Assembly (NCBI GenBank): GCA_004357475.1
Contig: SMWE01000074.1
Span: forward strand, 1 to 45,225
DNA length: 45,225 nt
Source: Gammaproteobacteria bacterium
GTDB taxonomy: Bacteria > Pseudomonadota > Gammaproteobacteria > Steroidobacterales > Woeseiaceae
Reading direction: 5' to 3'
Under the pieces are notes generated by a model. That model made no database searches. It was not told the origin of the DNA and worked only from the letters and a program-made list of their open reading frames with translations. The stretch's first letter is position 1, and each line of letters opens with the position of its first letter. Position numbers and translations under genes: made by a program. This document shows, piece after piece, positions 10,662 to 19,276 of this stretch.

Positions 10662-12038
10662 ATGAGCATTTACCTGCATGACACATTGAGAGGCGAGAAG
10701 ATCGAGTTTGAGCCGTTGAAGGCCGGGGAGGTCACGATGTACCTCTGCGGTCCCACCGTTTATAACTATGCCCACATTGGAAATGCCCGTCCTGCTGTCA
10801 TCTTCGATTTGCTCGCGCGCTTGTTGCGGCGCAGATACAAGCTCACGTTTGCAAGAAACATCACTGACGTTGATGACAAGATCAACCAGGCGTCAATCGA
10901 AACCGGTAAGCCGATCGGCGAAATAAGCGAACGTTTTATCAAAGCCTACAACGATGACATGGCGGCACTCGGCGTATTGCCGCCAGACATAGAGCCGCGC
11001 GCGACGCAGCATGTCGATGAGATGATAGAGATGATTGTTAAACTGCTGGACAAGGGATGTGCCTATAAGGCGGAGGGCCATGTACTGTTCGACGTTTTAG
11101 CAGATCCTGGCTATGGAAAACTGTCAAAACGCGATATCAGAGAAATGATTGCTGGCGCACGGGTAGAGGTCGCGCCATACAAGAAAGCACCGCAGGACTT
11201 CGTCTTGTGGAAACCATCGACGCCGGAATTACCAGGCTGGGAATCGCCCTGGGGCCGGGGCCGCCCCGGATGGCACATCGAATGCTCTGCCATGTCAGTC
11301 GCGCATCTTGGCCGTACGATCGACATTCATGCCGGTGGTCAGGACCTTGTTTTCCCGCATCATGAAAACGAACTGGCGCAAAGTACCTGCATCCATGATG
11401 GCGAACCGTTCGCACGCTTTTGGGTGCACAACGGATTTCTGAGTATCGACAGCACCAAGATGTCGAAGTCGCTCGGCAACGTGTTGCTGGTTCACGATTT
11501 GATCAAAACGATACGCGGTGAGGTTATTCGCCTGGCGCTGCTGAGTGCGCATTATCGTCAACCACTGGACTGGTCCGACGAGACACTCGACGATGCACAC
11601 CGCAAGCTGGATCGTTTGTACGGCGCGGTGAGAGGAATCGACATTGACGATGCCGTACGGTCTTCAGCCCGGCCACCGGCGACCTTCGTTGAGGCGCTTG
11701 AGGATGATTTGAACACGCCCAGGGCCCTGGCGGGGATGTTTGATCGCGCAAGGGCACTCAACAAGACAGAGGACCCGGTGGAACGGCAAAAACTCGCGGC
11801 AGAACTGTTGGCGGCAGGCGATCTGGTCGGACTCATGCAAAGCGACCCGGAGGAATGGTTCGCAGGGCCGGATGAGGGTGACATGGACGCTGCGGAGATC
11901 GAATCATTGCTGGCGCAGCGCGAACGGGCGCGCAGCAATGGCGATTATGCGGCAGCAGACAAAATACGCGACAATCTTGCTGATCGTGGTATTACCATAG
12001 AGGACGGATCGTCGGGAACACGCTGGCGCCGTAGCTGA
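10662..12038 (+). CDS. cysS: Cysteinyl-tRNA synthetase
   Basis: Class Ia synthetase for tRNA-Cys. The HIGH motif is HIGN (residues 38-41) after the zinc ligand Cys29 in YLCGPTVYNY. KMSKS is exact at 266-270. Further zinc ligands fall in WHIECSAMS and FPHHENE. Length is 458 residues against 461 in E. coli. The start is ATG at 10662. The stop TGA overlaps the ATG of sufE by one base, so the two are translationally coupled, joining cysteine use in translation and in Fe-S assembly. Confidence 0.96.
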   Translation: MSIYLHDTLRGEKIEFEPLKAGEVTMYLCGPTVYNYAHIGNARPAVIFDLLARLLRRRYKLTFARNITDVDDKINQASIETGKPIGEISERFIKAYNDDMAALGVLPPDIEPRATQHVDEMIEMIVKLLDKGCAYKAEGHVLFDVLADPGYGKLSKRDIREMIAGARVEVAPYKKAPQDFVLWKPSTPELPGWESPWGRGRPGWHIECSAMSVAHLGRTIDIHAGGQDLVFPHHENELAQSTCIHDGEPFARFWVHNGFLSIDSTKMSKSLGNVLLVHDLIKTIRGEVIRLALLSAHYRQPLDWSDETLDDAHRKLDRLYGAVRGIDIDDAVRSSARPPATFVEALEDDLNTPRALAGMFDRARALNKTEDPVERQKLAAELLAAGDLVGLMQSDPEEWFAGPDEGDMDAAEIESLLAQRERARSNGDYAAADKIRDNLADRGITIEDGSSGTRWRRS

Positions 12039-12457
12039 TGAACGAAGTACTCGAGGCGCAACGGCAGCTGATCGAGGAGTTCGGCTTCTTCGATAACTGG
12101 ATGGATCGCTATCAATACATTATCGATCTGGGCAGGCGCCTGCCGGAGTTTCCCGAAGCAGACATGACCGACGCGAACAAGATCAAGGGATGTCAGGCAC
12201 AGGTCTGGTTTGTGGCCAGCAAGGACGACGACAGGCTGAAGTTTCGTGCAATCAGCGATGCTGCGATCGTCTCCGGCCTTATCGCGTTGCTGTTGCGCAT
12301 CTACAGCGGTCGCCGGCCACAGGAGATTCTCGACACACCCGCTGATTTTGTTGCTGCGCTCGAACTGGAGCAGCACTTGAGTCCCACCCGGAGTAACGGT
12401 CTCTCATCGATGTTGCAGGCAATTCGCACGTTTGCCGGCAACGCGCTAAAACCGTGA
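12038..12457 (+). CDS. sufE: SufE-family sulfur acceptor protein
   Basis: Accepts persulfide sulfur from a cysteine desulfurase (SufS or CsdA) for Fe-S cluster assembly. The active-site cysteine is Cys52 in [11 protein letters not shown]. Length is 139 residues, typical of SufE/CsdE. No sufS or csdA is in the window, so SufE versus CsdE cannot be decided. It overlaps cysS by one base and yidD by four (GTGA), indicating a tight operon. Confidence 0.92.
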   Translation: MNEVLEAQRQLIEEFGFFDNWMDRYQYIIDLGRRLPEFPEADMTDANKIKGCQAQVWFVASKDDDRLKFRAISDAAIVSGLIALLLRIYSGRRPQEILDTPADFVAALELEQHLSPTRSNGLSSMLQAIRTFAGNALKP

Positions 12458-12714
12458 AATTTCTGCAGAAGCTTGTTGCCTGGCCGCTGCTGGGCCTCGT
12501 GTGGCTCTACCGCAATGCGGTCTCGCCATTGCTCGGCGCCAACTGCCGCTTTCAGCCGACCTGCTCCGCGTATGCGGCAGAGGCACTAAAACGGTACGGC
12601 GGCTTCAAAGGTGGCTGGCTGGTGCTCAAGCGCATAGGACGCTGCCATCCCTGGGGCGGCTCGGGCTACGATCCTGTTCCCGAGTCCCAAGAAGATGGCG
12701 ATGAAAGCGACTGA
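12454..12714 (+). CDS. yidD: YidD membrane protein insertion efficiency factor
   Basis: Small inner-membrane-associated protein that helps YidC-dependent insertion. The family pattern is clear: [27 protein letters not shown], then [15 protein letters not shown], with conserved cysteines. It is 86 residues and starts with GTG at 12454, overlapping the sufE stop. The usual rnpA-yidD-yidC context is absent here; its location after sufE is unusual. The acidic C-terminus overlaps the next gene slightly. Confidence 0.95.
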   Translation: MKFLQKLVAWPLLGLVWLYRNAVSPLLGANCRFQPTCSAYAAEALKRYGGFKGGWLVLKRIGRCHPWGGSGYDPVPESQEDGDESD

Positions 12715-13738
12715 GGTTGGCCGGGAACTGCTCTATCCGTTGACGGACACGGCGATCGTTATCGCCATGATTTTTTTCTGGTTGTTGTTCGGGCTTGCAC
12801 AAAACTCGGGGTTGCTCGGTATTGTATTGATGATCATCCTGATGCCGGCCTATCTTCGCTACCTGCTGTATCTGCTCGAGGCGCGAGCTAACAACAGGTC
12901 AGCGCCTGCGCCCGATATGGCAATGTTTAACCCGGCCGACAACTTCTGGAGTCTGGCACCTGTTGTTCTTATTGCTATTGCCGTATGGGCAGGAATCCTG
13001 CTCGTGCCCATTATATCGCTGTTGGGTGTCATGCTGATTGGTGTTGCGTTGATGGTGGTCGTGCCTGCATCAATGGCAGTCCTCGCCATCACGCACTCGC
13101 CGGCCGAAAGTCTCAACCCGGCGGCAATATTGCGCATGGTTCGTGCCTGCGGTGCGGCTTATTTCGCCGTACCGATCGTCCTCATCGCGATGTCCTGCGT
13201 GTTCGCCGGGCTGTATATGGCCGGTGTGCCGCTTTTCCTGATCGACCTGGCGACGAGCTACCAGATCGTTTTGCTTTTTACGATGACCGGGGCGGTGCTA
13301 TACGCGAACAAAGTGGCGGTTCTGGTGGATATCCCGGATCCGGTTGAGCCCACTACCGACGATCTTGCCCGGGACCTCGACCATGAAAGGCAGAAAGTCG
13401 CCAACCATGCCTATGGATTTATCAGCCGCGGCAATCGTCAGGGAGGGTTCGCGCATATCCGGCAATGGCTGGAAAACGAAGCAGTCGTCGAGGAAGCGTA
13501 CCAGTGGTTTTTTCACGAAATGCTGAAATGGGAATCCGCAGACCCGGCACTCTTTTTTGCGCAGGATTACCTGGCCCTTCTGCTAGAGTGGAAAAAGGAT
13601 GACGAGGCATTGAAACTGATTGCGCGTTGCCTGCATGAAAATGCGCGCTGGCGGCCACTGCCAGAGAACAGGGACGACGTAAATGAACTGGCGGCGCGAC
13701 ATGGTCGCGAAGATCTGCTTACGCAGCTGAGGAATTAG
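12701..13738 (+). CDS. Multi-pass membrane protein with C-terminal helical domain, function unknown
   Basis: About 345 residues. The N-terminal two thirds holds about six membrane helices (roughly residues 15-60 as two, then 85-132, 155-180 and 185-208). The C-terminal ~120 residues are soluble and helix-rich, with repeated aromatic/Glu/Leu spacing that suggests TPR-like helices ([35 protein letters not shown]). It resembles DUF4013-type proteins only in outline. ATG at 12701 has AAGAAG seven bases upstream; ATG at 12695 is also possible. It overlaps the end of yidD. Its stop overlaps the stop of the convergent merC-like gene. Confidence 0.8.
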   Translation: MKATEVGRELLYPLTDTAIVIAMIFFWLLFGLAQNSGLLGIVLMIILMPAYLRYLLYLLEARANNRSAPAPDMAMFNPADNFWSLAPVVLIAIAVWAGILLVPIISLLGVMLIGVALMVVVPASMAVLAITHSPAESLNPAAILRMVRACGAAYFAVPIVLIAMSCVFAGLYMAGVPLFLIDLATSYQIVLLFTMTGAVLYANKVAVLVDIPDPVEPTTDDLARDLDHERQKVANHAYGFISRGNRQGGFAHIRQWLENEAVVEEAYQWFFHEMLKWESADPALFFAQDYLALLLEWKKDDEALKLIARCLHENARWRPLPENRDDVNELAARHGREDLLTQLRN

Positions 13739-14130
13739 ATAGCAGGGACGTGCCGCGTCAGGCGGTTATTGTAGTAGTGCGACGTTGCGAGAACGATCGA
13801 GCCGGCCATCGTCAGCAGGCTGTCGGCGAGGGGCCCAAAGTTGGCATGAGCAACGGTGCCGCCGATAAACAATAGTGAAATACCGGCAATGCCTCCCGCT
13901 ATGATTGCTTGGTTTGCGTGGCGCCTGAACCCAAGCGCGAACGCAAACAGGCTGACCGGCACGACGACAATCAGCAGTTGTGCGTGAAAGTGCGTTTCAC
14001 TGAACTGGCCGAGCAGCGGCAGGGCCACGATAATGATGGGCAGCAGCAAACAGTGGACAAAGCACAGGCCTGACAACGCGATCGCTGCGTGATCGAATAT
14101 GCCACCTTTTTCGGAAGAACTGTTATCCAT
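13735..14130 (-). CDS. MerC-domain membrane protein
   Basis: 131 residues with four hydrophobic segments. It begins HAAIALSGLCFVHCLLLP, carrying the MerC-like cysteine pair (Cys-x-x-x-Cys type) in the first helix. The family includes mercuric transporters, but chromosomal orphans like this one, without merA/merR, may move other metals. A Zur-like palindrome over its promoter (14207-14229) makes zinc a plausible link. It is convergent with the upstream membrane gene (stop codons overlap) and divergent from the trm112-like gene. Confidence 0.83.
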   Translation of the reverse strand: MDNSSSEKGGIFDHAAIALSGLCFVHCLLLPIIIVALPLLGQFSETHFHAQLLIVVVPVSLFAFALGFRRHANQAIIAGGIAGISLLFIGGTVAHANFGPLADSLLTMAGSIVLATSHYYNNRLTRHVPAI

Positions 14131-14206
14131 CTATGCTTGCCGTTATGCTCGGGAGTCGGGCAATAGCGACCGGCTCGCTGGCAGCGGCAATCGCACAGTG
14201 TCCCGA

Positions 14207-14229
14207 ATAATAGAATAGTATAACATAAC
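14207..14229 (-). promoter_or_regulatory. Zur-like box over the merC-like promoter
   Basis: On the minus strand this reads GTTATGTTATACTATTCTAT and three further bases. Compared with the enterobacterial Zur consensus as I recall it (GAAATGTTATA-N-TATAACATTTC), the left half ATGTTATA matches fully and the right half only partly. A -10 candidate TATACT (14217-14222) lies inside it, with TTGCGA at 14238-14243 as -35 at a short 15-base spacing. Identification is tentative. Confidence 0.4.
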
Positions 14230-14278
14230 AAAACAACTCGCAAGGTATTGTATCTAAAGGGTTTGCTCAGAGGTCTCA

Positions 14279-14542
14279 ATGGACAAGAAACTGCTGTCAA
14301 TATTGTGTTGCCCGGTAACGCACAAGGGTCTGTCGCTCGCGCGCCCGGATGTGCTCAAATCAGTCAATGCGGCGATTGATGCTGGCAAACTCCTCAATCA
14401 TGATGGTGGCGCCGTTGCGGAGAACCTCACAGAGGCGCTGGTCACCGACGACGGCAAGACCCTGTACCCGATCAACGACGGCATTCCCGTGTTGCTGGAG
14501 GGCGAATCGGTCGCGCTGGACCAGTTGCAAGAGACCCCTTGA
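14279..14542 (+). CDS. Trm112-family protein (YcaR-like)
   Basis: Small zinc-ribbon-like protein of 87 residues, longer than the ~60-residue YcaR. It begins MDKKLLSILCCPVTHKGL and ends with the family block LYPINDGIPVLLEGE. An insert of about 25 residues lies between these. Only the first cysteine pair is present. Family members activate methyltransferases in eukaryotes and archaea; the bacterial role is unclear. ATG at 14279 has AGAGG upstream. It is divergent from the merC-like gene and 63 bases before holA. Confidence 0.85.
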   Translation: MDKKLLSILCCPVTHKGLSLARPDVLKSVNAAIDAGKLLNHDGGAVAENLTEALVTDDGKTLYPINDGIPVLLEGESVALDQLQETP

Positions 14543-14605
14543 ATCCCTGTGACCTGTGCTGCGCGACATGTATGATCTGATGCCAATTAATTCTCCGTTG
14601 CCTGC

Positions 14606-15628
14606 GTGAAAATCTCTGCGAATCAGCTTAACGCGCACCTGAAAAATTCCCTGTTGCCCTGCTATCTGGTTGCTGGTGATGAGCCCCTGCTGGTGCAGGA
14701 AGCGCTCGACGTCATACGCGCGAAAGCACGTCAACAGGGTTTCGGATCCCGTGAGCTTTACATTGCCACGACCGATTTTGACTGGGCGGACCTGCGAGGC
14801 GCCGCCGCCAACCTTTCATTATTTGCCGAGAAACGCATCGTCGAACTGCGATTGCCAACCGGGAAACCGGGTCTCAACGGTGGCGCCACGATTGTCGAGA
14901 TGACCGAACAGGCACGCGATGATCTGCTTTTTGTTGTGAGTGCGCCCAAACTTGATCGCAGTGCCGCGGCATCAAAATGGGCGAAAGCGCTGGAGGGTGC
15001 CGGCGGATATATGCAAGTCTGGCCAGTTGGGCTGCGGGAATTGCCGGCGTGGATTGACGCGCGAATGAAAAACGCCGGACTACAACCGGATCGTGATGCT
15101 GTTCAGTTAATCGCCGATCGGGTCGAAGGTAATTTACTGGCGGCACAACAGGAAATTGAAAAATTAAGATTGCTGCACGGCGAGGGCCCTATCAGTGCGC
15201 TTGATGTGGACGCCGCAGTAGCGGACTCGAGCCGCTTCGACGTATATAAGCTGGTCGATGCTGCGGTTGCTGGCGATGCTGCACGCGCTGTGCGTATTCT
15301 GGCTGGCATCCGCACGGAAGGCCTTGAACCGGTGATCGTCATGTGGGCGCTGACCAGGGAACTTCGTACCCTTGCCCGCCTGGCCGACAGCATCCAGTCA
15401 GGTGTTGATCTCAGTACCGGCTTACGCGAAGCGGGCGTCTGGCAAAACCGGCAAGGTCTCGTTCGCGCCTGTATCGGCAGGCACCGGGCGGCAGATTTTT
15501 ATAAACTTATTCAGCTTGGCGCGCGGGCTGATGCTGCGGCAAAAGGTCAGTTGCGCGCCGATCCCTGGCAGCTGGCGACGCAAATCGTTCTCGGTCTGGC
15601 GACGGGCAGCATGAAAAGGGCTGGCTGA
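14606..15628 (+). CDS. holA: DNA polymerase III subunit delta
   Basis: Clamp-loader subunit that opens the beta clamp. The N-terminal pattern CYLVAGDEPLLVQEALDVIR is typical of HolA, followed by LSLFAEKRIVELRLP and the C-terminal collar region. It is 340 residues, starting at GTG 14606 without a strong Shine-Dalgarno. A single base separates its stop from nadD, the usual neighbour. In many gammaproteobacteria holA directly follows lptE; here they lie about 5 kb apart. Confidence 0.94.
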   Translation: MKISANQLNAHLKNSLLPCYLVAGDEPLLVQEALDVIRAKARQQGFGSRELYIATTDFDWADLRGAAANLSLFAEKRIVELRLPTGKPGLNGGATIVEMTEQARDDLLFVVSAPKLDRSAAASKWAKALEGAGGYMQVWPVGLRELPAWIDARMKNAGLQPDRDAVQLIADRVEGNLLAAQQEIEKLRLLHGEGPISALDVDAAVADSSRFDVYKLVDAAVAGDAARAVRILAGIRTEGLEPVIVMWALTRELRTLARLADSIQSGVDLSTGLREAGVWQNRQGLVRACIGRHRAADFYKLIQLGARADAAAKGQLRADPWQLATQIVLGLATGSMKRAG

Positions 15629-15629
15629 T

Positions 15630-16286
15630 ATGGGCCCGATGGGAATTTTTGGCGGCACTTTTGATCCCATTCACTATGGTCATTTGCGTACCGCGTTCGA
15701 AATGTTGCAGGCATTACGCTTTGACGAGGTCAGGATCATGCCCTGCGGCAGTCCGCCGCACCGCGGATCACCGGTTGCGGGTGCAGAATTGCGGCTGCAA
15801 ATGGTGCAGGTGGCGACGGAAGGACAACACGGCTTTGTGGTCGATGACCGGGAGCTTAGGCGCGAGGGACCGTCGTACTCCGTAGATACACTGATCACGT
15901 TGCGCGGCGAATTTCCGCTGCGCTCACTGGCGCTGATAATCGGTATGGATGCATTTCTTGGTCTGCCCAAGTGGTACCAGTGGCGGGAAATTCTCCAGCT
16001 TGCACACATAGTGATTGCACATCGTCCAGGATGGCGTGCACCGGATATGGGCCCGCTCGGTGAGTTGCTCGCCGATCGTGGTACACACCGCATCGGCGAC
16101 ATGCACCAGGCAAAGTCGGGACACATTTACATACATGACGTTACTCAACTCGAGATTTCGTCATCGGAGATTCGCGAACTCGTCGCGGCAGGGAGGGATC
16201 CACGCTTCCTGATGCCGGATGCCGTGCGCAATGTTATTGAGCAGAGCGGGTGCTATCGGGCAGCGGCAAGCGGTGAACGTGATTAA
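15630..16286 (+). CDS. nadD: Nicotinate-mononucleotide adenylyltransferase
   Basis: Converts nicotinate mononucleotide and ATP to deamido-NAD in NAD synthesis. The nucleotidyltransferase signature GIFGGTFDPIHYGHLR is at the N-terminus and ISSSEIRELVAAG near the C-terminus. It is 218 residues. ATG at 15630 is used; ATG at 15639 (MGIFGG) is equally possible. It is tightly coupled to holA upstream, with rsfS 28 bases downstream. Confidence 0.96.
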   Translation: MGPMGIFGGTFDPIHYGHLRTAFEMLQALRFDEVRIMPCGSPPHRGSPVAGAELRLQMVQVATEGQHGFVVDDRELRREGPSYSVDTLITLRGEFPLRSLALIIGMDAFLGLPKWYQWREILQLAHIVIAHRPGWRAPDMGPLGELLADRGTHRIGDMHQAKSGHIYIHDVTQLEISSSEIRELVAAGRDPRFLMPDAVRNVIEQSGCYRAAASGERD

Positions 16287-16314
16287 GAGAATTTTGGTTT
16301 ATAACGGTGAGTGA

Positions 16315-16668
16315 ATGAATAGCAAACAATTGTGCGACCTGGTCGTTGCTGCACTGGAAGATGTCAAAGCGAAGGACATCGTCAAGCTGGATGTGCGCGA
16401 GCTCACAACCGTCACTGACTACATGATAGTGGCGAGTGGGACTTCCAATCGCCACGTGAAAGCCCTGGCAGATGCCGTTGCAGAAAAAGCGCGCAAGGCG
16501 GGTCATCGTCCGAACGGCATCGAAGGCGAAGAAGGCAGTGAATGGGTGCTACTGGATCTGCAGGATGCGCTGGTGCATGTAATGCTGCCGCGCGTGAGGG
16601 ACTTCTATAACCTGGAGAAACTTTGGTTACTGAGCCCTGTCAAAGGCCTTGCTGCTATCGACAGCTAA
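16315..16668 (+). CDS. rsfS: Ribosome silencing factor RsfS
   Basis: Binds ribosomal protein L14 and blocks subunit joining when nutrients are low. Family features: DIVKLDVRELTTVTDYMIVASGTSNRHVKALADAV, then GSEWVLLDLQDALVHVMLPRVRDFYNLEKLW. It is 117 residues, ATG at 16315. It lies between nadD and rlmH, the standard order. Confidence 0.96.
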   Translation: MNSKQLCDLVVAALEDVKAKDIVKLDVRELTTVTDYMIVASGTSNRHVKALADAVAEKARKAGHRPNGIEGEEGSEWVLLDLQDALVHVMLPRVRDFYNLEKLWLLSPVKGLAAIDS

Positions 16669-16676
16669 TGTGATAT

Positions 16677-17147
16677 ATGCACATTCGCCTGATAGCCGTG
16701 GGTGATCGCCAGCCGTCCTGGGTCGACTTCGCGTTCGAAAACTATTCGCAGCGATTGCCGCGGCAGTGGCAGTTTCGCCTGGATCTCGTTGCGACTGCGC
16801 GGCGCACGAAGAATCGCAGCGCAGGGACCGCCAGGATTACGGAAGGACATAAGGTTCTTGCGAAGATAAAGGCGTCAGAATACGTCGTTGTACTTGATGA
16901 ACGCGGCAAGGAGTTTTCCAGCCGGGAGTTTTCCAGCTGGCTGGATGATTGGCAAAGCGACGGGCGGGATCTCACTTTCGTGATTGGCGGGCCTGACGGC
17001 CATTCCGAAGATTGCATGCGTCGCGCTGATCTGCGCTGGTCAATGTCACGCCTGACCCTGCCCCACGGACTCGCACGTGTATTATTTGCAGAACAACTTT
17101 ACAGGGCGTGGTCTTTGACAACCGGGCATCCGTATCACCGGTCATGA
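16677..17147 (+). CDS. rlmH: 23S rRNA pseudouridine-1915 N3-methyltransferase RlmH
   Basis: SPOUT-class methyltransferase acting on helix 69 of 23S rRNA. The SAM-binding knot motif is TFVIGGPDGHSEDCMRRAD, followed by SRLTLPHGLARVLFAEQLYRAW and the C-terminal GHPYHRS. It is 156 residues, full length. It begins eight bases after rsfS; its stop overlaps the maf start as ATGA. Confidence 0.97.
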   Translation: MHIRLIAVGDRQPSWVDFAFENYSQRLPRQWQFRLDLVATARRTKNRSAGTARITEGHKVLAKIKASEYVVVLDERGKEFSSREFSSWLDDWQSDGRDLTFVIGGPDGHSEDCMRRADLRWSMSRLTLPHGLARVLFAEQLYRAWSLTTGHPYHRS

Positions 17148-17740
17148 GCAAGCCGGTCCTGCATCTCGCTTCGTCATCACCTCGTCGCCGGGAGTTGTTG
17201 AGCGCACTGGGCCTGAATTTCAGTTACGAGGGTGTTGCGATTGACGAATCAGCGGTGCCGGGTGAATCGGTGTCAGACATGGTTTTGCGCCTCGCGACTA
17301 CCAAGGCGCGTACTGCGTTCGATTCAGGTGGCCACCAGGTGCCAGTGCTGGGCGCCGATACTGTCGTGATCCTCGATGACCGTGTTTTTGGCAAACCAGG
17401 GTCAAAGGAAGAGGCGCTGAATATGCTGGCGAGCCTGTCCGGCCGCACGCACCGGGTGCTGACGGGCGTTGCCGTAGTGGCGCATGGCGAGCTTGAGACT
17501 GCGGTATCACGGACAGAGGTGCAGTTTCGCGAAATCCATCCTGACGAAGCCGAAGCTTACTGGCAAAGTGGTGAACCGGCCGGCAAAGCCGGTGCTTATG
17601 CCGTGCAGGGCCTGGGAGGCATTTTTGTAAGCTCCATCAACGGCAGCTATACGGGGGTCGTTGGCTTGCCGGTATTTGAAACCGCGAACTTGCTGCGCCG
17701 GGCCGGCATCGATCTGCCAGCCAGGCCGGATCATCGATGA
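17144..17740 (+). CDS. maf: Maf-family nucleotide pyrophosphatase
   Basis: Hydrolyses non-canonical or modified nucleoside triphosphates; the TTP/UTP-specific YhdE type is likely from the rng-yhdP context. Signatures: LASSSPRRRELLSALGL at the N-terminus, LGADTVVILDDRVFGKP, and the KAGAYAVQGLGGIFV block. ATG at 17144 gives 198 residues and overlaps the rlmH stop; an in-frame start at 17108 lies inside rlmH and adds an atypical N-terminus. Confidence 0.95.
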   Translation: MSKPVLHLASSSPRRRELLSALGLNFSYEGVAIDESAVPGESVSDMVLRLATTKARTAFDSGGHQVPVLGADTVVILDDRVFGKPGSKEEALNMLASLSGRTHRVLTGVAVVAHGELETAVSRTEVQFREIHPDEAEAYWQSGEPAGKAGAYAVQGLGGIFVSSINGSYTGVVGLPVFETANLLRRAGIDLPARPDHR

Positions 17741-17750
17741 CAGGCAAGAC

Positions 17751-19238
17751 ATGACAGACGAATCGCGAAAAGAGGAAATCCTCGTCAATGTGACCCCTCG
17801 GGAGGTTCGTGCGGCGCTGCTGGAAAACGGCATCCTGCAGGAGGTCACCATCGAGCGGGCATCCCGGCGGGGCCTGATCAGCAACATATATAAAGGAAAG
17901 GTTTCACGCGTCTTGCCTGGCATGCAGGCGGCCTTCGTGGATATCGGGCTGGCGCGCACGGCATTTCTGCATGCTTCGGATCTTGCACGTGGCAACGGAT
18001 TGGCGGAGAGCAACGGGGAAGCCGCGGTGCCGGACATCCGCGAACTGATTCGGGAAGGTGAGGAGGTCCTCGTACAGGTCGTCAAGGACCCGTTGGGCAA
18101 CAAGGGCGCACGCCTGACCACCTTCATCACGCTGCCATCGAGATTCCTGGTATTTCTGCCGACCGGCAGCAGCGTCGGCGTGTCTGCGCGGATTGAAGAC
18201 GAAGATGAGCGCTTGCGGCTGCGCGAGGAAGTCGAGGGCATGCTCGACAGCGACGAGCAAACCGGCGGTGTCATCGTGCGTACGGTTGCCGAGGGCATGA
18301 GCCGGGACGCATTGCGGGCGGATCTCGCGTTCCTGCGCAAGTTGTGGGCAGTCGTTCAGGTTCAGTGCAGGGAAGGTAAGGTAAAAACCCTGATACACGA
18401 GGACTTGCCGCTGCCGATCCGGGTGCTGCGTGACCTGGTCACGAGCGACGTGGAGCGAATCCTCGTGGATTCGCAGACCGACTTCGAAAAGATGAAGGCG
18501 TTCGCACAAAGTTTCCTGCCCGAAATCGAGCCGATGCTGGAGCTCTACAAGCGGCGCCGGCCCATCTTCGACCTGCACGGCACCGAAGACGAGATCAGGA
18601 AGGCTCTTGAGCGAAGTATTTCTTTGAAATCAGGTGGATATATCATTTTTGATCAGACCGAGGCGATGACCACCATCGACGTCAATACCGGCGCCTTCGT
18701 CGGTCATCGCAACCTCGAGGAGACCATTTACAGGACCAACCTCGAGGCCGCAGTAGCCATTGCGAGGCAATTGCGTCTAAGAAATCTCGGCGGCATCGTC
18801 ATCATCGACTTTATCGACATGGAGGTAGAGGAGCACCGGACTCGCGTGATGCAGGCGCTCGAACAGTCTATGACACGCGATCACGCAAAGCATCAGATCA
18901 TGCCGGTGTCGCCATTGGGCCTGGTCGAGATGACGCGCAAGCGTACGCGGGAAAGCTTGCAGCACGTTCTGTGTGAGGATTGCGCGAGCTGTGATGGTCG
19001 CGGCTTCCTGATGACCGCGGAAACGGTCTGTTTCGAGATTTTCCGTGAGATCATTCGCCAGCACCGGCAATTCGACTTCGACAAGATTCTTGTGCTGGCG
19101 CACCAGGAGGTGATTGACCTCCTGCTGGACGAGGAAGCCAGGGGTCTTGCCGAGATTGAAGAGCAGACCGGCAAGGCAATCAGGCTGCAGCCTGAAGCGC
19201 TCTATCTGCAGGATCAGTTCGACGTGATCCTGATCTGA
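17751..19238 (+). CDS. rng: Ribonuclease G
   Basis: Endoribonuclease of the RNase E/G family, processing the 16S rRNA 5' end and decaying mRNAs. An S1 domain covers about residues 38-130. Catalytic aspartates are Asp310 (TTIDVNTGAFVG) and Asp353 (IIDFIDM). The zinc-link region reads CEDCASCDGRG. Length 495 matches RNase G and lacks the RNase E scaffold tail. The ATG at 17751 follows maf by ten bases; a frame opening at 17661 lies inside maf. Confidence 0.96.
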   Translation: MTDESRKEEILVNVTPREVRAALLENGILQEVTIERASRRGLISNIYKGKVSRVLPGMQAAFVDIGLARTAFLHASDLARGNGLAESNGEAAVPDIRELIREGEEVLVQVVKDPLGNKGARLTTFITLPSRFLVFLPTGSSVGVSARIEDEDERLRLREEVEGMLDSDEQTGGVIVRTVAEGMSRDALRADLAFLRKLWAVVQVQCREGKVKTLIHEDLPLPIRVLRDLVTSDVERILVDSQTDFEKMKAFAQSFLPEIEPMLELYKRRRPIFDLHGTEDEIRKALERSISLKSGGYIIFDQTEAMTTIDVNTGAFVGHRNLEETIYRTNLEAAVAIARQLRLRNLGGIVIIDFIDMEVEEHRTRVMQALEQSMTRDHAKHQIMPVSPLGLVEMTRKRTRESLQHVLCEDCASCDGRGFLMTAETVCFEIFREIIRQHRQFDFDKILVLAHQEVIDLLLDEEARGLAEIEEQTGKAIRLQPEALYLQDQFDVILI

Positions 19239-19276
19239 TACCGTTGGCAGCTGCCCGGCAGCGACGCAAAAGCGAG

